DNA of 64,000 nucleotides from Sindora glabra (Eukaryota > Streptophyta > Magnoliopsida > Fabales > Fabaceae): contig CM035225.1 of assembly GCA_020226215.1 (NCBI GenBank), forward strand, positions 16,813,868-16,877,867, in the 5' to 3' direction. A model generated the notes under the pieces. The model saw only the letters and a list, made by a program, of their open reading frames with translations, searched no databases and had not been told where the DNA came from. A program made the translations under genes and the position numbers. This document shows positions 1 to 11,159 of the stretch, piece by piece. Within the stretch, counting starts at the first letter, position 1, and the number at the start of each line of letters is the position of its first letter.

Positions 1-477
1 CAAGTTATAATTTAATTTAGGAACAAATAAACATGTTTAAGTATAAGTTTGTCTCCAAGAATGATTGTTCCCTCTTTTGTTGCGTAAGTTTCTATGCCAT
101 TAGGCATTTCAACAAGGCAGAGGTCAATAATTTGCAAATTTGTCAAGCATGTAAGAGTGCTAGTCATGTGATGTGAAGCATCTGTGTCGATGATCCATAG
201 GAAAAGTGAGTCCTTACCAGTTTGTCTCACATTTGTCGCAATAATAAATCTACAGTTTCTTCTTGCCCATAATGAGCCTCAAATTGCATGAGCCCATTCT
301 TCATAATTCTCGCCTCTCAGTTGCATCTGAGTAATGAGATTTTCTAAATTATTACTTGAATATAGGTCATAAGAAAAGATCTGTTTCTTTGACTGCAATC
401 CATCTCTAGTTCCACTTTCATTCTTAGTCTTTGACATAGTGAAGATCAATGATTCTCAAAACCAAACTTTAATACCA
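1..477 (-). pseudogene. Ty1/copia gag-protease remnant
   Basis: Read on the minus strand, an ATG near 440 opens a frame beginning MSKTKNESG and running through ITQMQLRGENYEEWAHAI, typical of the N-terminal gag region of plant copia polyproteins. An in-frame stop follows. The frame then goes almost directly into LWIIDTDASHHMT, the start of the copia aspartic-protease region; the usual catalytic triplet is D-T/S-G, here DTD. Most of gag, including the zinc knuckle, is therefore missing between the two pieces. The stop, the altered catalytic motif and the deletion make this a dead copy. It continues off the left edge. Family assignment is secure; whether integrase and RT lie outside the window is unknown. 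Confidence 0.8.
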
Positions 478-786
478 TGTGAAAATTTGATGGAAAAAAA
501 CTCATTCATTCTTATTAATTCTTTGAACTTATATACAGATTACAATAACATAATTTTCATCAATTAGATATATACCTCTAAAATAGATAGGAAAAAATAT
601 ATGCATCATATCCTTAAAATATAGGAAATAAATCATCCTAAATATAAAAAAGAGATATACCCTAAAACATAGAAAAGAAATCATTTTAAATATAAAAAAT
701 GATATGCATCATATCCCCGAAACATATGAAAGAAATCATCCTAAATATATATATAATCCTAATAATTTTTTTTTTGGGAGAAAACA
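478..786 (-). repeat. probable 5' LTR of the copia remnant
   Basis: Just upstream (minus strand) of the gag start, 467-477 read as TGGTATTAAAG on the minus strand. This is a slightly mutated copy of the tRNA-iMet primer-binding site usual in plant copia elements. Next to it is a TG-type LTR edge at 478. A possible outer edge ending in CA lies near 786, giving an LTR of about 0.3 kb. The interior holds several copies of an ATGCATCATATCC-like word. The outer edge is an estimate. Confidence 0.5.
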
Positions 787-1296
787 ATATAAACGGTTAA
801 TCATTGTGAATATTCCAATCACATTAAATTTGAACGGGTTTTAGAAAGGGAAGCAGGATTGGACATAAAGCACCGAACATTGTATGAATCACATGAATAT
901 GCACTTAAAAACGCAAACTGTCGAGGCTCTTTCTTTTTGTGCTTTGGTACTGTTGTGTGCTGTTGCTTTCCTAGGTTCTATCGCCGTACAGCAGGCAATG
1001 ATTTTCAATTACGAGGTGACGTTGTTGTTAAATATTTTATTATTAAATTATTTTTAAATTTAAAAATAAATAAATTAGAATTAAAAATACAAAATTTAAT
1101 ATATCAAATATAATCTAATAATAGAAACATCAAATATCTTGAAAACTTAAATTCATTATAACATTATTTTCAAACAAATAATAATATTAATTATAATTAT
1201 TAATGATAGTGCTTTAATAATATAATGATAATTGATATCATTTAAATTCATCTTATTTAAAGGATTTTACTTTTCATTATGCATAATATTTGATTC

Positions 1297-1343
<47 letters not shown>

Positions 1344-3925
1344 GTGAATTATTATTTTTATAAAAAATAATAATTATTAATTAATAAAATTTAAATTTAA
1401 TATAATATAAGTATAAATTATTTTATATTATTAGTGAACATGTATATAACACATCATTAAAAATGACATATTAAAATTAATTTATAGTAGTGTTGAATTA
1501 AGTTTAAATTCTTATTAATAATAATAAAACACTAATTTTTTTAAGATTAAAATAATTATACAGATTTCTTTGTAAATATAAACTTAAAATTTTCAGCAAT
1601 GGAAAATATCCAAGTTGTTTTAAAACAAAGTTAATCTGATCAATCATATATTGCATTCCATGTAGTCAAGGATTTCTCCAAAACCATGTAAGAAAAACTC
1701 TCAAGATTGGCTGAACTGTTCACCATCCGGGACAGCTGCAAGAGAGTGCGTACCAGGGTCAAACTCTTCGATAATCGATTTTTTATTTTTTATGCTGACG
1801 TGGATCTCGTAGAATCATAGAAAAATTCACCACCAAAACAAAAGGTGCACCTTAGCATCTTCGTCGAACCTGTACTGACAAGATATATTGAAATTGAAAA
1901 TTGAAGATAAGGATGGAACGGGAATTTTCCCTAGAAAAATGTACGGACGTGGGGTCTATGGCTGTCATACAGTGCTCATACCAAAAGGTCGAAGTTGACA
2001 AAACGAGGCTCTTTTGGACAGAAAACAAGAAAAGTTTGCTATGATGACGTAACTACAAACAAATTGTTAGATTCTCTTTGAACTCTTAGCAAAGAGATGA
2101 TTATATAATATATGGCCTGATTTAATTATTAATTTATTATCATATTATGTATTAAAATTTAATTTTAAAATAATAATTTAATATATAATAAAATTTAATA
2201 ATATATTAATATACTATTATATTAACGTCACATTATAGTTACTTCCCTCTTAGCAATGCTCTTTATTCTCACATATATACTGTTTAAATTAATTAAGCTT
2301 CTTCTATCTTCCATTTAAGAAAAATGCTATCTGCTTATTTGATGTGAGTTGATGGTTGATTATTGCCTTATTCTATTTTATGATAAGTGAAGTCATGTGA
2401 ATCACATGCACATTGTTAAGAATATCACTATTTTTTTCATATAATGAAATATTATGACCCTTTAAGATCCTTTATTTTAATTTTAATTTTAAAAATGACG
2501 TGACATCAACTAAAATAATCAAATGATAAAAGAGAATTGCTTTTTGGCATATGATTTATTCTCACATAAAATATTTATTTATGTAAGCTATGTGTAAAAT
2601 TTATCTTTTTGAAAGAGAGAAAGAGAGAGTAAAAATGATCAACATAAGTTATCTTCTTAGAAGATTATCGCAAATATATTATATCATTGTAAAATATTCA
2701 ATTTAAATTATAATTATTAATTAAAGAATAAAATTATGATTACAGCCTCATTAAATTAAAATACTAATGATTCTAAAAATCTTTCGCCCTTCCTTAGATG
2801 CAAATTTGTGAATCCCAGCACCGGAGATAAACGATCCACCAAACTGAGAAAGGTTCAATGTCTTACAAACAGGACATGTTAGTGGTAATTTAAGACACGT
2901 GTATACGACAAAGCTTTTCGTTTTTCAACAATAATTTACGGTTGCTTTTCAATTTGAAATGATGAATTGAGCAGAAAACTTATAAAGTTGCAGCCTAAAG
3001 GGTGTAATCCAGCTCGTGATCAACGGGAATCATTTTACCTTTTCTTTTTCTAAACTCCGATAGATGGCACTTACCTCCAATTTCCATTTTCTTTACTTTA
3101 GTGATGAAAGATAATACAAAATTTGTTGCGAATTCTTAAAATGATCGAATCTAGAACTAGTATAGAATTAAACAAATTCTCACTCTGCCTAACAGGAGTC
3201 ATCATTATGTTAGAAATCACAAGAATTTATTTGACATATAATTTTTTCAAAATTGATTGAAATAATTTTAATCTATTTATAAAAGCATTCTATTATTTAA
3301 TAATTTTATAAAAAATGGTGATTTTAATTTTTAAAATATAAATTTTGATAATATTATGATAAATACAATGTTAAAAAGAGGATAAATCTTTTTTATAATA
3401 ATTATTTTAGGCCAAATCAAATCAATTTTAATGAAATCCTTACTAAATTTGACAAGTTTTATAATAATATGAATTTAATTAAAATAGAAAATAAAAATAA
3501 AATGAAATAAAATCTTTTTTTACTTAAAACTAAAAATTATTTTAAAAAATTATATAAAAATGAAATAAAATCTTATTTTTAGTTATACAAAAATAAGAGG
3601 TAAAAGCAACAAGAAGTTACTGAACTCATCACACATTTACAAATTCAAGATCAAAGTTATGTTGGGATACATTAATGCACAACTTTTTAATGATTATCAA
3701 ATATCACTTAAATTAAAATTTACTAAATTTTAATAGTTGACATGAATACAACATAACATTTAAAATATAAAAGCCATTCGAATCTTTTAATACTAGTATA
3801 AAGGTCATGAACAATTTTTTAATTATAAGATTAAAGTATGGATAAAAAATAGTGTAAAATATTAATTACTGCATTCTCAATTAATCAAAATTAAATCCCA
3901 TAAAGAATAGAGGTAGTTTGGCATC
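787..3925. other. AT-rich intergenic DNA
   Basis: No supportable gene. It holds an (AT)n microsatellite at about 1302-1342 and long A/T runs. The stretch 1680-2060 is less AT-rich and looks gene-derived in composition, but no coherent reading frame or family could be recognised there. The short frame 859-1113 begins with TTG and runs into AT-rich repeat, so it is not taken as a gene. Confidence 0.5.
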
Positions 3926-3927
3926 CT

Positions 3928-3934
3928 TATATAT
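3928..3934 (+). promoter_or_regulatory. TATA box of B3 gene 1
   Basis: TATATAT lies about 100 bases upstream of the ATG at 4028. Transcription would be expected to start near 3960, so the earlier in-frame ATG at 3953 would fall at or before the cap site. This supports 4028 as the start. Confidence 0.5.
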
Positions 3935-4027
3935 GGGCAATTGTGGGTTTAGATGCAACCAAGCTGCTTTACTATCAACATCACTCTCATTATATGTTTC
4001 TCTCTTTCTTCAACCTTATCTTTAGCC

Positions 4028-4326
4028 ATGCTCATCTTCGAAAAATATTTAGAACAAAGAGATATAAACGACAAGTTGATGATTTTCTGCAACGCGTTTC
4101 ATCTGTACTTCCCGCCGATCGATCGCGGCGGCGGAGCCGACATCGTAGTTAGGTATGGGAATGAGCTAAGGAGACACATCTTTCGTTGCACAAAACGACC
4201 AGAAGCATGTGAAAAACCGGCCTTGTTTATAACCAAAGGTTGGCGTCGTTTAGCTTCTGAAAAGAAGTTTGAAGCAGGTGATAAGCTGCAACTGTACTTG
4301 GACCAAAATGGCTACAGAATTCAAGT

Positions 4327-4358
<32 letters not shown>

Positions 4359-4402
4359 GTCAATGTATCCGCACAAATATCAGTAGAAATTTTGTTTCAT
4401 GA
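4028..4402 (+). CDS. short single-domain B3 protein (gene 1)
   Basis: This 124-residue frame is almost entirely a B3 DNA-binding domain, the plant-specific fold that binds the major groove of DNA in the nucleus. Visible B3 hallmarks are IFEKYLEQRDI (residues 3-13), the central strand RRHIFRC (48-54), ITKGWRRL (68-75) and AGDKLQLYLDQ (83-93). The GW and GD motifs match the RAV/NGA-like pattern. The start at 4028 puts F-E-K at residues 4-6, as in the other two B3 genes here. From residue 101 an in-frame (AG)n tract gives alternating Arg-Glu, followed by 14 unrelated residues, so the native C-terminus has probably been replaced. The segment FPPIDRGGGAD departs from the other two copies. It could be a functional small B3 protein or an early pseudogene. 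Confidence 0.65.
4331..4358 (+). repeat. (AG)n microsatellite in the B3 gene 1 coding region
   Basis: About 14 AG units sit in frame at the end of the B3 domain and encode alternating Arg and Glu. The related broken copy near 9.4 kb has no such tract at the matching place, so the expansion arose after the two copies separated. Confidence 0.9.
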
Positions 4403-4559
4403 TTGACCAAATTTGCATTCTGGGAGTTCATTAATCTTAATCTCTCAAGCTCCTTCGTTTGTTTTGTCAAAAATTCTTCCTATCAAAATCATGATTCTAA
4501 GTTATGGTTAAGGTTACACTCCATCTAGCAAAATTGTGGATGAATACAAAAAATACAAG

Positions 4560-5095
4560 CGTTATGACGCAATATTAAAAAAAAATTGCGATTGCGGAAT
4601 GTTTTGCAAGACCGCAACAGCAATATCACTTATAAGTAATATTGTAGTTGTCGATTGCAATTTTAGATCTTGATGAAAACAAATGGAGCGTTATCACAGT
4701 GAGAGTTTTTGAGTTGAGAAAGAAACGTAGATACAGATGTCAAATTAGTTTTCAGAATATGCAGGATGCACAGAGTTGTGATTCTCCGTTCTCACTCGAG
4801 AACTATGTTTGTTCTCTGTAATGAGATCTACTCCAGAATTGTAAATCTTTCTTTTCTTACCAAAATACTATGATTATGACCTAAATTTTTCATATATATT
4901 TAAGAAATGAGGCCTGATCCATAAATCTAAATTGCGGTTAAGGATATGGTTAAGATTTTATTATATTTGATAAAATTGGAGAAAAATACGCTCATTAATA
5001 CAAAATTATGAAAAGTTATGGATATAGTGCAATTTGTAATAAAAATATTGTGCACAATACTACCGGACTACAATAAAATTAGATGGATTTTTCTA
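4560..5095. repeat. dispersed small-element copies 1 and 2
   Basis: Two degenerate copies of a roughly 170-190 base repeat, at about 4560-4680 (partial) and 4905-5095. They share words such as AAATTGCGGTT, ATAAAATTAGAG-like, AATTATGAAAA, GATATAGTGCAAT and AATATTGTGCACAATA with the copies near 9.0, 9.6 and 58.2 kb. The ends are roughly inverted (AAATTGCG... and ...TTGTAATTT in better copies), as expected of a MITE-like element. No coding content. Confidence 0.55.
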
Positions 5096-5099
5096 ACGT

Positions 5100-7470
5100 G
5101 CTTAGAGTTGTATATAGCAAAAAGTTCGGACCAAATATGGAAGATGATAGTCAACGCTATGACATTCATGATGTCGATGTTTTTATAGAAAAATATGATA
5201 GCAATAAATTTTTAAGAAAAAGTTGAAAACCTATATTTTAAAGGTGATTTAGTCTTCTAATTGAGAACAGAAAAGGATTGGGATCTAACTACGCGTGTAC
5301 GGATGATGTTAAACACCCGACAGTCCGGAGAATTGTTGTTAGAGGAAAATGCTTGTTATATTTTTTAAAATAGGAGTCATCATTCCCTGCTCTCTGATAA
5401 ATAATGAAATTTACATAATTATAAATTTTATGTGAAGAGAGTGTGAAGGGTGAGTAAATATAAAAAAGTGAGAAAATATCACTTTATTTTTAAACTAGGT
5501 AGGCAAATAGTTATGAATCAAAATTGTATTTTATTATTCTGAAATATATGTGCACAGCAATCGGAAATTAGAAATAACATAAAATTATTTTAAAATATTG
5601 TAATGGTACTTACTATCCTGGAAAAGGTAAGAAAAGCATACTCACTAAATGAGGTTAGAGCCATTAAAAAGATTGCAGTTATTTCAAACTAAAATTATTT
5701 TTTACAATAAATTTAAGGAAATAAAATTAATAATGATTGACTTTTAATTTCAAGGTCAAGTGCACGGCAAAACTCAAAATATATATATATATCCTATTCT
5801 ATTCTAATAAAGCATCTAATCTTTTTCTGATTACTCTGTATATAAAATTAAGGGGGTAGGCATTATTGGACCTTAAAAAAAGCTTTAGTTATTAAAAAAA
5901 TCACTTTTTGTGATAAATTTAAAGAAAGTAAACAAAGGTTAACTCTAACAACATTTTCAAGCCGAAGCATGTTGAATCTCACAATGGCTTACTGTTCTAA
6001 TTGACAATAGAACTAATTTTTAACTACTGAATAAGGAAGCTGGATTTACAGATAGCTAGAAAAGCTATCTTTATGAGGAGAAATTCTATTTGGTTTGAAG
6101 AGCAAGAGAATATTTTTATTCAATAAAATGAGCCAATAACACACACACACAAAGGGCAGAAACATGTCCTCATTAGAAATTTTGGGTCCACACTTTGATT
6201 TTTTTTGTAGCACTCTGTTTTTCACTGATAAAATACCTTTCTTTCTCCATGAGGATTACAGAATTTCTCATATAACGATCAATTTTTGAAATATATTATA
6301 AAACATGCTCCACAAACGAGGGATATTTTGTGAAATGGATGGATCAAATGATTTCTCGTATAAACTTTTAATTAAATAAAAGTTGTGGATCTAAATAATT
6401 AATGATCTTCTTAATCGATCTGACATTGATGTGGAGTTCCAAAACTTAACATCAACACAAGCTTTCGATCTCTGGCCTTGAAAAGTTTGAGATTTGTTGC
6501 ATTATAAGTTGAAAAAAATGTCTGTCTGCGTTGCTTTTGGCTAAAAGCATTTCAAGAAAGTGCGTGTGAGAAAGTTCCAAACCACAACAATCGTTTTCAT
6601 CCATATCAATTCAGCAATAGACGACGAAAAAAGTTGATGAATATTCAAAAGGGAGATAAAGCGATCCTCTGTACCTATACAGTTATAGATCTTCCTGATT
6701 CTTTTTTATAATGAAAAAAGAGATTTTTCTATTTCTTTTATTTCTGACCTTTATCGATAATTAGCTCTCTTTGAACTATATATTAATGCGAGATGACTTA
6801 TTATGGGATTAAAAATAAATAATAGATCAAAACAATAGTGTTAAAGAGGTCGACTAGATCGAATCAAATTAAGGTCATATAAATTGATCAATATCAATTC
6901 ACATTAAAAATGGGTCAAGAATGATTTTATAATTTAGTTTACAAACTTGAAATTTGATCTGTTTTTAATCAGTTTGTTTGAATTTTGATATATACAAATC
7001 AACTTGTATCAACTTATAATTAAAATATACTAAATTTTAAACAAAACAGTCCACTCAAGTCTATATCAGGCTTACGTCTCTGACAGCTCTATGTTTAAGT
7101 ATAGCTTGCAGAAAAAGAGGTGTTGATAACCCATTATTGAGATGAACCACTGCGTGGGACCAAAATTTTGTGAAGTTGACGCATGAATACTGTTAATATT
7201 GCAGTTACAAATCACTCTGCAACCGCAGTACCGGATTAAGGATCTATATGGTAAGATAAACGAAATAAACAACATAATAAGAGAAGACAAACACTCATTA
7301 AAAATGAACAGACTGCAATTTCAAGAAACAACCTAATAGAATTTCAAACATCGTTTCCAAACTTCAATATTTAACAACTCTTTTGTAGAACTCATCTAGG
7401 CACCAAGCAGACAGACAAACAACCCTCACACGGTCCACACTACCCAGCACAGTTATAACAGAACTCACAA
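5100..7470. other. intergenic DNA between B3 genes 1 and 2
   Basis: AT-rich, with no convincing coding frame or known repeat. The two flanking B3 genes converge on this stretch, so it must contain their 3' ends and terminators, but no polyadenylation site can be assigned with confidence. Confidence 0.5.
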
Positions 7471-7477
7471 CTTTCTT

Positions 7478-7545
7478 AGTTTTAAATTGTGATTTGCATC
7501 TTCATCTTTTTCGCACAAATTAAATTGCAATCACAGTTTAAAACT
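7478..7545. repeat. short foldback beside the B3 gene 2 stop
   Basis: A 68-base inverted repeat. The left arm AGTTTTAAATTGTGATTTG pairs with a right arm ending ATCACAGTTTAAAACT. The gap between the arms is about 25 bases. It lies 14 bases beyond the stop codon of the minus-strand B3 gene, so it should be in its 3' UTR. The arms resemble the ends of the dispersed element seen at 9.0, 9.6 and 58.2 kb and may be a remnant of one. Confidence 0.6.
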
Positions 7546-7558
7546 GTAACTGTGGTTT

Positions 7559-7936
7559 TTAAACAAGGGGATACCAATCCCCAGGGAGAAAAACGCGGAA
7601 AAGCAATGTTCCATGCCTCCTATGAAGCTTAACCTTATAACGTGCAGGCCCTTGTGCATCTCTGTCCACGTAGAATATCAGCCGGTCGCCGACTCTAAGG
7701 CCTTTTTCCTTAACAAGGCGTGACCAGCCTTTAGTTATGGTCGGCTTAGGATACTTCTCATCACGTTTGACGCAGCAAAATTCATAAGCGGACCCATCTT
7801 CACAGCTCACAGGAAATGTAGCCTGACGGCTGTCACCTTCAAATGGGAGGATATGCAGTTTCCCGGAAGGGTATGACAGCCGATGCTCGATGTCACAACG
7901 TGTCAACTCCTTCTCGAACCCGAAAGCGTAATCCAT
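7559..7936 (-). CDS. short single-domain B3 protein (gene 2)
   Basis: A complete 125-residue single-exon frame. B3 hallmarks run in order: FGFEKELTRCDIEHRLSYP (residues 5-23), where the basic loop that contacts DNA is expected; DGSAYEFCCVKR (47-58); KPTITKGWSRLVKEKG (64-79); and VGDRLIFYVDRD (82-93). A basic strand, RYKVKLHRRHG (99-109), closes the domain, and a short tail ends at WYPLV. The spacing matches RAV/NGA-type B3 domains (F-E-K...K-G-W-S-R...G-D), but there is no AP2 domain and no extended C-terminus, so it is a stand-alone domain. It would act as a nuclear DNA-binding protein; its target and direction of regulation are unknown. The start is well placed, 95 bases after a TATA box. 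It is the best preserved of the B3 genes at this end of the window. Confidence 0.85.
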   Translation of the reverse strand: MDYAFGFEKELTRCDIEHRLSYPSGKLHILPFEGDSRQATFPVSCEDGSAYEFCCVKRDEKYPKPTITKGWSRLVKEKGLRVGDRLIFYVDRDAQGPARYKVKLHRRHGTLLFRVFLPGDWYPLV

Positions 7937-8030
7937 TTTTGGGTTTTTGCTTTCTGGAATAAGAATGTATTGCAGACTTGTAGCTTGATAGTTAGTTTGA
8001 GTTGCAACTTAGAAGGTTTGGCTTTAGGGT

Positions 8031-8037
8031 ATTTATA
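8031..8037 (-). promoter_or_regulatory. TATA box of B3 gene 2
   Basis: On the minus strand TATAAAT precedes the ATG at 7936 by about 95 bases, leaving a 5' UTR of about 65 bases. The third B3 gene has the closely similar TATAAATA. Confidence 0.65.
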
Positions 8038-8039
8038 GC

Positions 8040-8975
8040 TAGCAATGTAGAAAATTAACTATAATGATATCTATACAAGACTAGCAGTTAGTAAGAAGTT
8101 CTTGCCTACTTCGGTTGTAAGAAGCCAATTATTAATTTTGTGGAATTGACAAGCATTGAAAATTAAAATTATTATTTTTTCCCAATGGTTGAAAATTGGG
8201 ACAATGTTATACCTAAAGTATACATGAATTTTTCCAGTGTGATTGCGGTTGCACCGTACAGATGGTGGGGCATGATGATACAAAAATCACACGTTGGTGG
8301 CGGTTTCTAGCAGCTATACGACAAAAACAAGCTTTTCATGTCCTAAAAAGTTGAGGCTTACTGCAATTAGCACTGTTGTTCGGAATACTTGGTTTTACAT
8401 AATATATCATGGATTTTTTTAGCGATTCGTACGAGTCCCTTTGGGTACGACTCAATAAATCATTCCTTTAATTAAGGATGAATAAAAAGCAGATCTTTTT
8501 TTTTTTTGGTGAAAAAAAGCAGATCATTTAACTTTGACTTATAAAATTCACAAACAAAATGTGAATATAAATTTGATGATTTTAAATTATAGTTATTATT
8601 ATACTTAGATTAATTAAATTTTAATTCAATATAGAAAAATGCGATAATTAATTGCGAAGTAGAATTATGAAAAATTGAGGTTGCGAACAGAACAACACAA
8701 CAAGCAATTTAAAACTAAAGCGAATGTTGATCCTGCAGCGCTCATCTAACAAAACATACCACATTCAACTCCAACCTTTAACCAAAGCCCTTAGAAGTAT
8801 TGGCCATGAATATGCCGCTAGTTGAATTTGCTTTTAGCATATGCTTTTCTAATTGTCTGCAGAAAGTGCCAAAATCATTTAATAATGAAATTCAGAAGGC
8901 CTTTTTATCCAAAAGAAACACCTTTCGGTGGAAATTATTATTATTATTATCAATATTATATCTCAACCATAGTTC
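8040..8975. other. intergenic DNA upstream of B3 gene 2
   Basis: Contains the promoter side of the minus-strand B3 gene and AT-rich sequence. Overlapping short frames at 8800-9049 read MAMNMPLVEFAF... and ...RRPFYPKETPFGGN. Neither matches a family I recognise, and both run into a TTA/TAT-rich repeat. Confidence 0.45.
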
Positions 8976-8977
8976 AA

Positions 8978-9165
8978 AATTTCGATTATTGTTGTGGTTA
9001 TGATTTTGTTATAATTAATAAAATTAGAGACAAATGCGGGAAAATATAACTATTGCAATTTATAATTATGAAGTGTTGTGAATGTGTACAATCTAAAGTA
9101 GTAAATAGTAATATTGCGCATAATATAATATTGTGATTGCGGGTTGTAATTTAAAACTTAAATCT
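8978..9165. repeat. dispersed small-element copy 3
   Basis: The clearest copy of the roughly 190-base dispersed repeat. It contains GTTATAATTAATAAAATTAG, TATTGCAATTTATAATTATG, AATATTGCGCATAATATAAT and ends GTAATTTAAAACTT. It abuts the broken B3 copy (about 9170 on), so it sits where that gene's promoter should be. Confidence 0.6.
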
Positions 9166-9169
9166 CGGC

Positions 9170-9478
9170 ATCTTTTGCCATGCAAAGAGATACAAACGAC
9201 ATCTATACTTCCTGCGGATCGAACGCGGCAGCAGAGTCGATACCGTTGTTAGGCTTGAAAATGAGCTGAGAAGACATATATTTCATTTCATTGCACAAAA
9301 CGACCAGAAGCATGTGAAAAACTGGCCTTGTTTATAACAAAAGGTTGGCGTCGTTTGGCTTCTGAAAAGAAGCTTGAAGCAGGTGACAAGCTGGAATTGT
9401 ACTTGGACCAAAATCGCTCCAGAATTGACCAAATTTGCTTCCCGCTGGGGGCATTCAGCTGTAATCGATCTTAATCTT
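9170..9478 (+). pseudogene. broken copy of B3 gene 1
   Basis: Nucleotide identity to 4050-4330 is obvious by eye, for example at GAAGCATGTGAAAAACTGGC, AAAGGTTGGCGTCGTTTGGC and GAAGCAGGTGACAAGCTGGA. The frame is wrecked in at least two places. About 25-30 bases are missing after the AAACGAC word, where gene 1 encodes residues 15-24, and about 5 bases are inserted after ACATATATTTCA, where gene 1 reads HIFRC. No start codon continues into a B3 frame. The tail after the domain, GACCAAATTTGC..., also matches sequence after gene 1's stop, so the duplication included 3' flank. It is a direct repeat of gene 1 about 5.1 kb away, with minus-strand gene 2 between them. Confidence 0.85.
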
Positions 9479-9599
9479 AGAATAAGAGAATTTCTTATTT
9501 CAGAATGGGAAAGAGGTAAATAGAAAAGTTTACATTTACATTCCTACCGGATGTTAGTTCAAAAGGTTCAAACCCCTACAATCCTACCGGATGTTATTG

Positions 9600-9770
9600 T
9601 CTTAGATTGTGGTCGTAATTATAATTTTATTATAATTAATAAAATTATAAATAAATGTAAGAAAATATATTCATTGTTAATCTAAAATTATAGAAAATTA
9701 CAAATATAATATAATCTGCAAAGATAATATTATACGTAATATTATGATCACTGTAATTTAAAATTTTGGT
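9600..9770. repeat. dispersed small-element copy 4
   Basis: Shares GTCGTAATTATAATTTTATT, ATAATTAATAAAATTA, GAAAATTAC, ATAATCTGC and CTGTAATTTAAAATTTTGGT with copies 3 and 5. It lies just downstream of the broken B3 copy, so that pseudogene is bracketed by two copies of the repeat. Confidence 0.55.
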
Positions 9771-9779
9771 CATTGCTAC

Positions 9780-11150
9780 GAAGGCAAGCGTCCTTTGTCT
9801 GAAAAGCTGAAGGTATTAAAAACTAACAAGCAGCCCTCCTCCGGACAAAATTAGCAGCATCGCCAATATAGAGAATTCAAATAAAATGAATTATATCCTG
9901 TGTGACAGTTAAAATAAAGGAAAACAAGAGTTATATTGGCAAAGGAGAGTTGTAAAAAAAAAAAAAAAAAGAAAGGCAAAAAAATTGGAAAAGTAGAGTG
10001 AAAGAGGGGGAAAAAAAACAAAAAACAAAAAAGAGACCATAAACGAAATTAAGATTTAATTTAAGATTTAAGATATATCTAAGTTGAAGGTTTCCATAAA
10101 AGATAATACTTTGAAAGAATATCGAGAAGAAAATGAAAATAATAAATATAAAAAAAGGAAGACATGTTGACTGGTGAAATTGGCATTAGAGTTAGCTCTC
10201 TTTTTTTTTTCAATGGAGTTGTTGAGGAATGTTTCTTCTTCAACTAAATATCCCTAATTATTTGTTGTATTTAAGGAAATTTTTTATTCCTTTTAACTAT
10301 TATTTTGGTATTTCAATAAAATATTAAATATTATTTTTAATTTTATTTTTACTAATAAATATTTTATTATTTTTCTTGAAAAATTTCAACATAATTATTC
10401 TATCATAATTTTCTTCTTATTTTCAATTATTTTGAACTTTTCATGTAATAAAAAATTAAAGAATAATATTAAAAATTATTAAAAATAAATAAATTAAATT
10501 AGTTTTTAATATTTTTGAAATTAATTAAGTGCGATAAAATATGCATTAATGTTTCTTACGTAAGATTCAAAGTGTTCGTCACAAAGAATGGTTGAGGGAT
10601 TTATACAATATATAATTATATCAACCTCCTCATCGTGTTAATGTATAAAAAAAAAAAAATTGCTCATCATTTTTGTTCTCTTGGGAGCAGCCGAAGGACC
10701 AAAAATAAAGAGTCAGGATAAATTATACTAATTGTGCCTGAGCATTGATTTAAATACATTCTCTTTCCTCCTATTTTTCAAAATACACTAAACTTCCCTG
10801 CTGCCTAACGTTTACTAACACCGTTTATGTACCTTTCCGGATTGTCCAAATTGCCCTCAGTTGAAAGGCATGCGTAAGAAAAAGGGTCGACGATTTCCAG
10901 CCCAACTTCAATCTTTGACGCCGCTTTCGTTCTTAAACTCAAAGCCCAATTGCTTCGTCTCAAACAAACTTCGCGTACAAATTTTCATTTTTTGGAAAAA
11001 TTGAATTGTTTTTTTCTTTTTTTTTGTTACTGATAGAAACAGTGACCTACAAGGATAGAAATATAAGAATTCATAATTATATAAATCATATATCAAAACT
11101 AAAACTACTACTATAAGAACATTAATGATAATACGCACTTTTTAAATTCA
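9780..11150. other. intergenic DNA with a degenerate common plant repeat
   Basis: No gene. Poly-A and AT-rich tracts dominate. About 10715-10865 is less AT-rich and reads like a plant intergenic repeat of the 'attacactaaact(t)ccct' type. It resembles, at low identity and partly in wording only, the 220-base tandem unit near 61 kb. Confidence 0.4.
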
Positions 11151-11159
11151 TTTGTAATC

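Noticed and set aside
859..1113. 84-codon plus-strand frame
   Set aside because: Begins with TTG rather than ATG; its second half is AT-rich repeat; no domain resemblance.
3943..4152. Alternative frame overlapping B3 gene 1
   Set aside because: The B3 motifs are in the other frame (4028-4402); this Arg/Ser-rich reading is a shadow.
8800..9049. Two overlapping short frames upstream of the B3 pseudogene
   Set aside because: No recognised family, and both end in TTA/TAT-rich and dispersed-element sequence.
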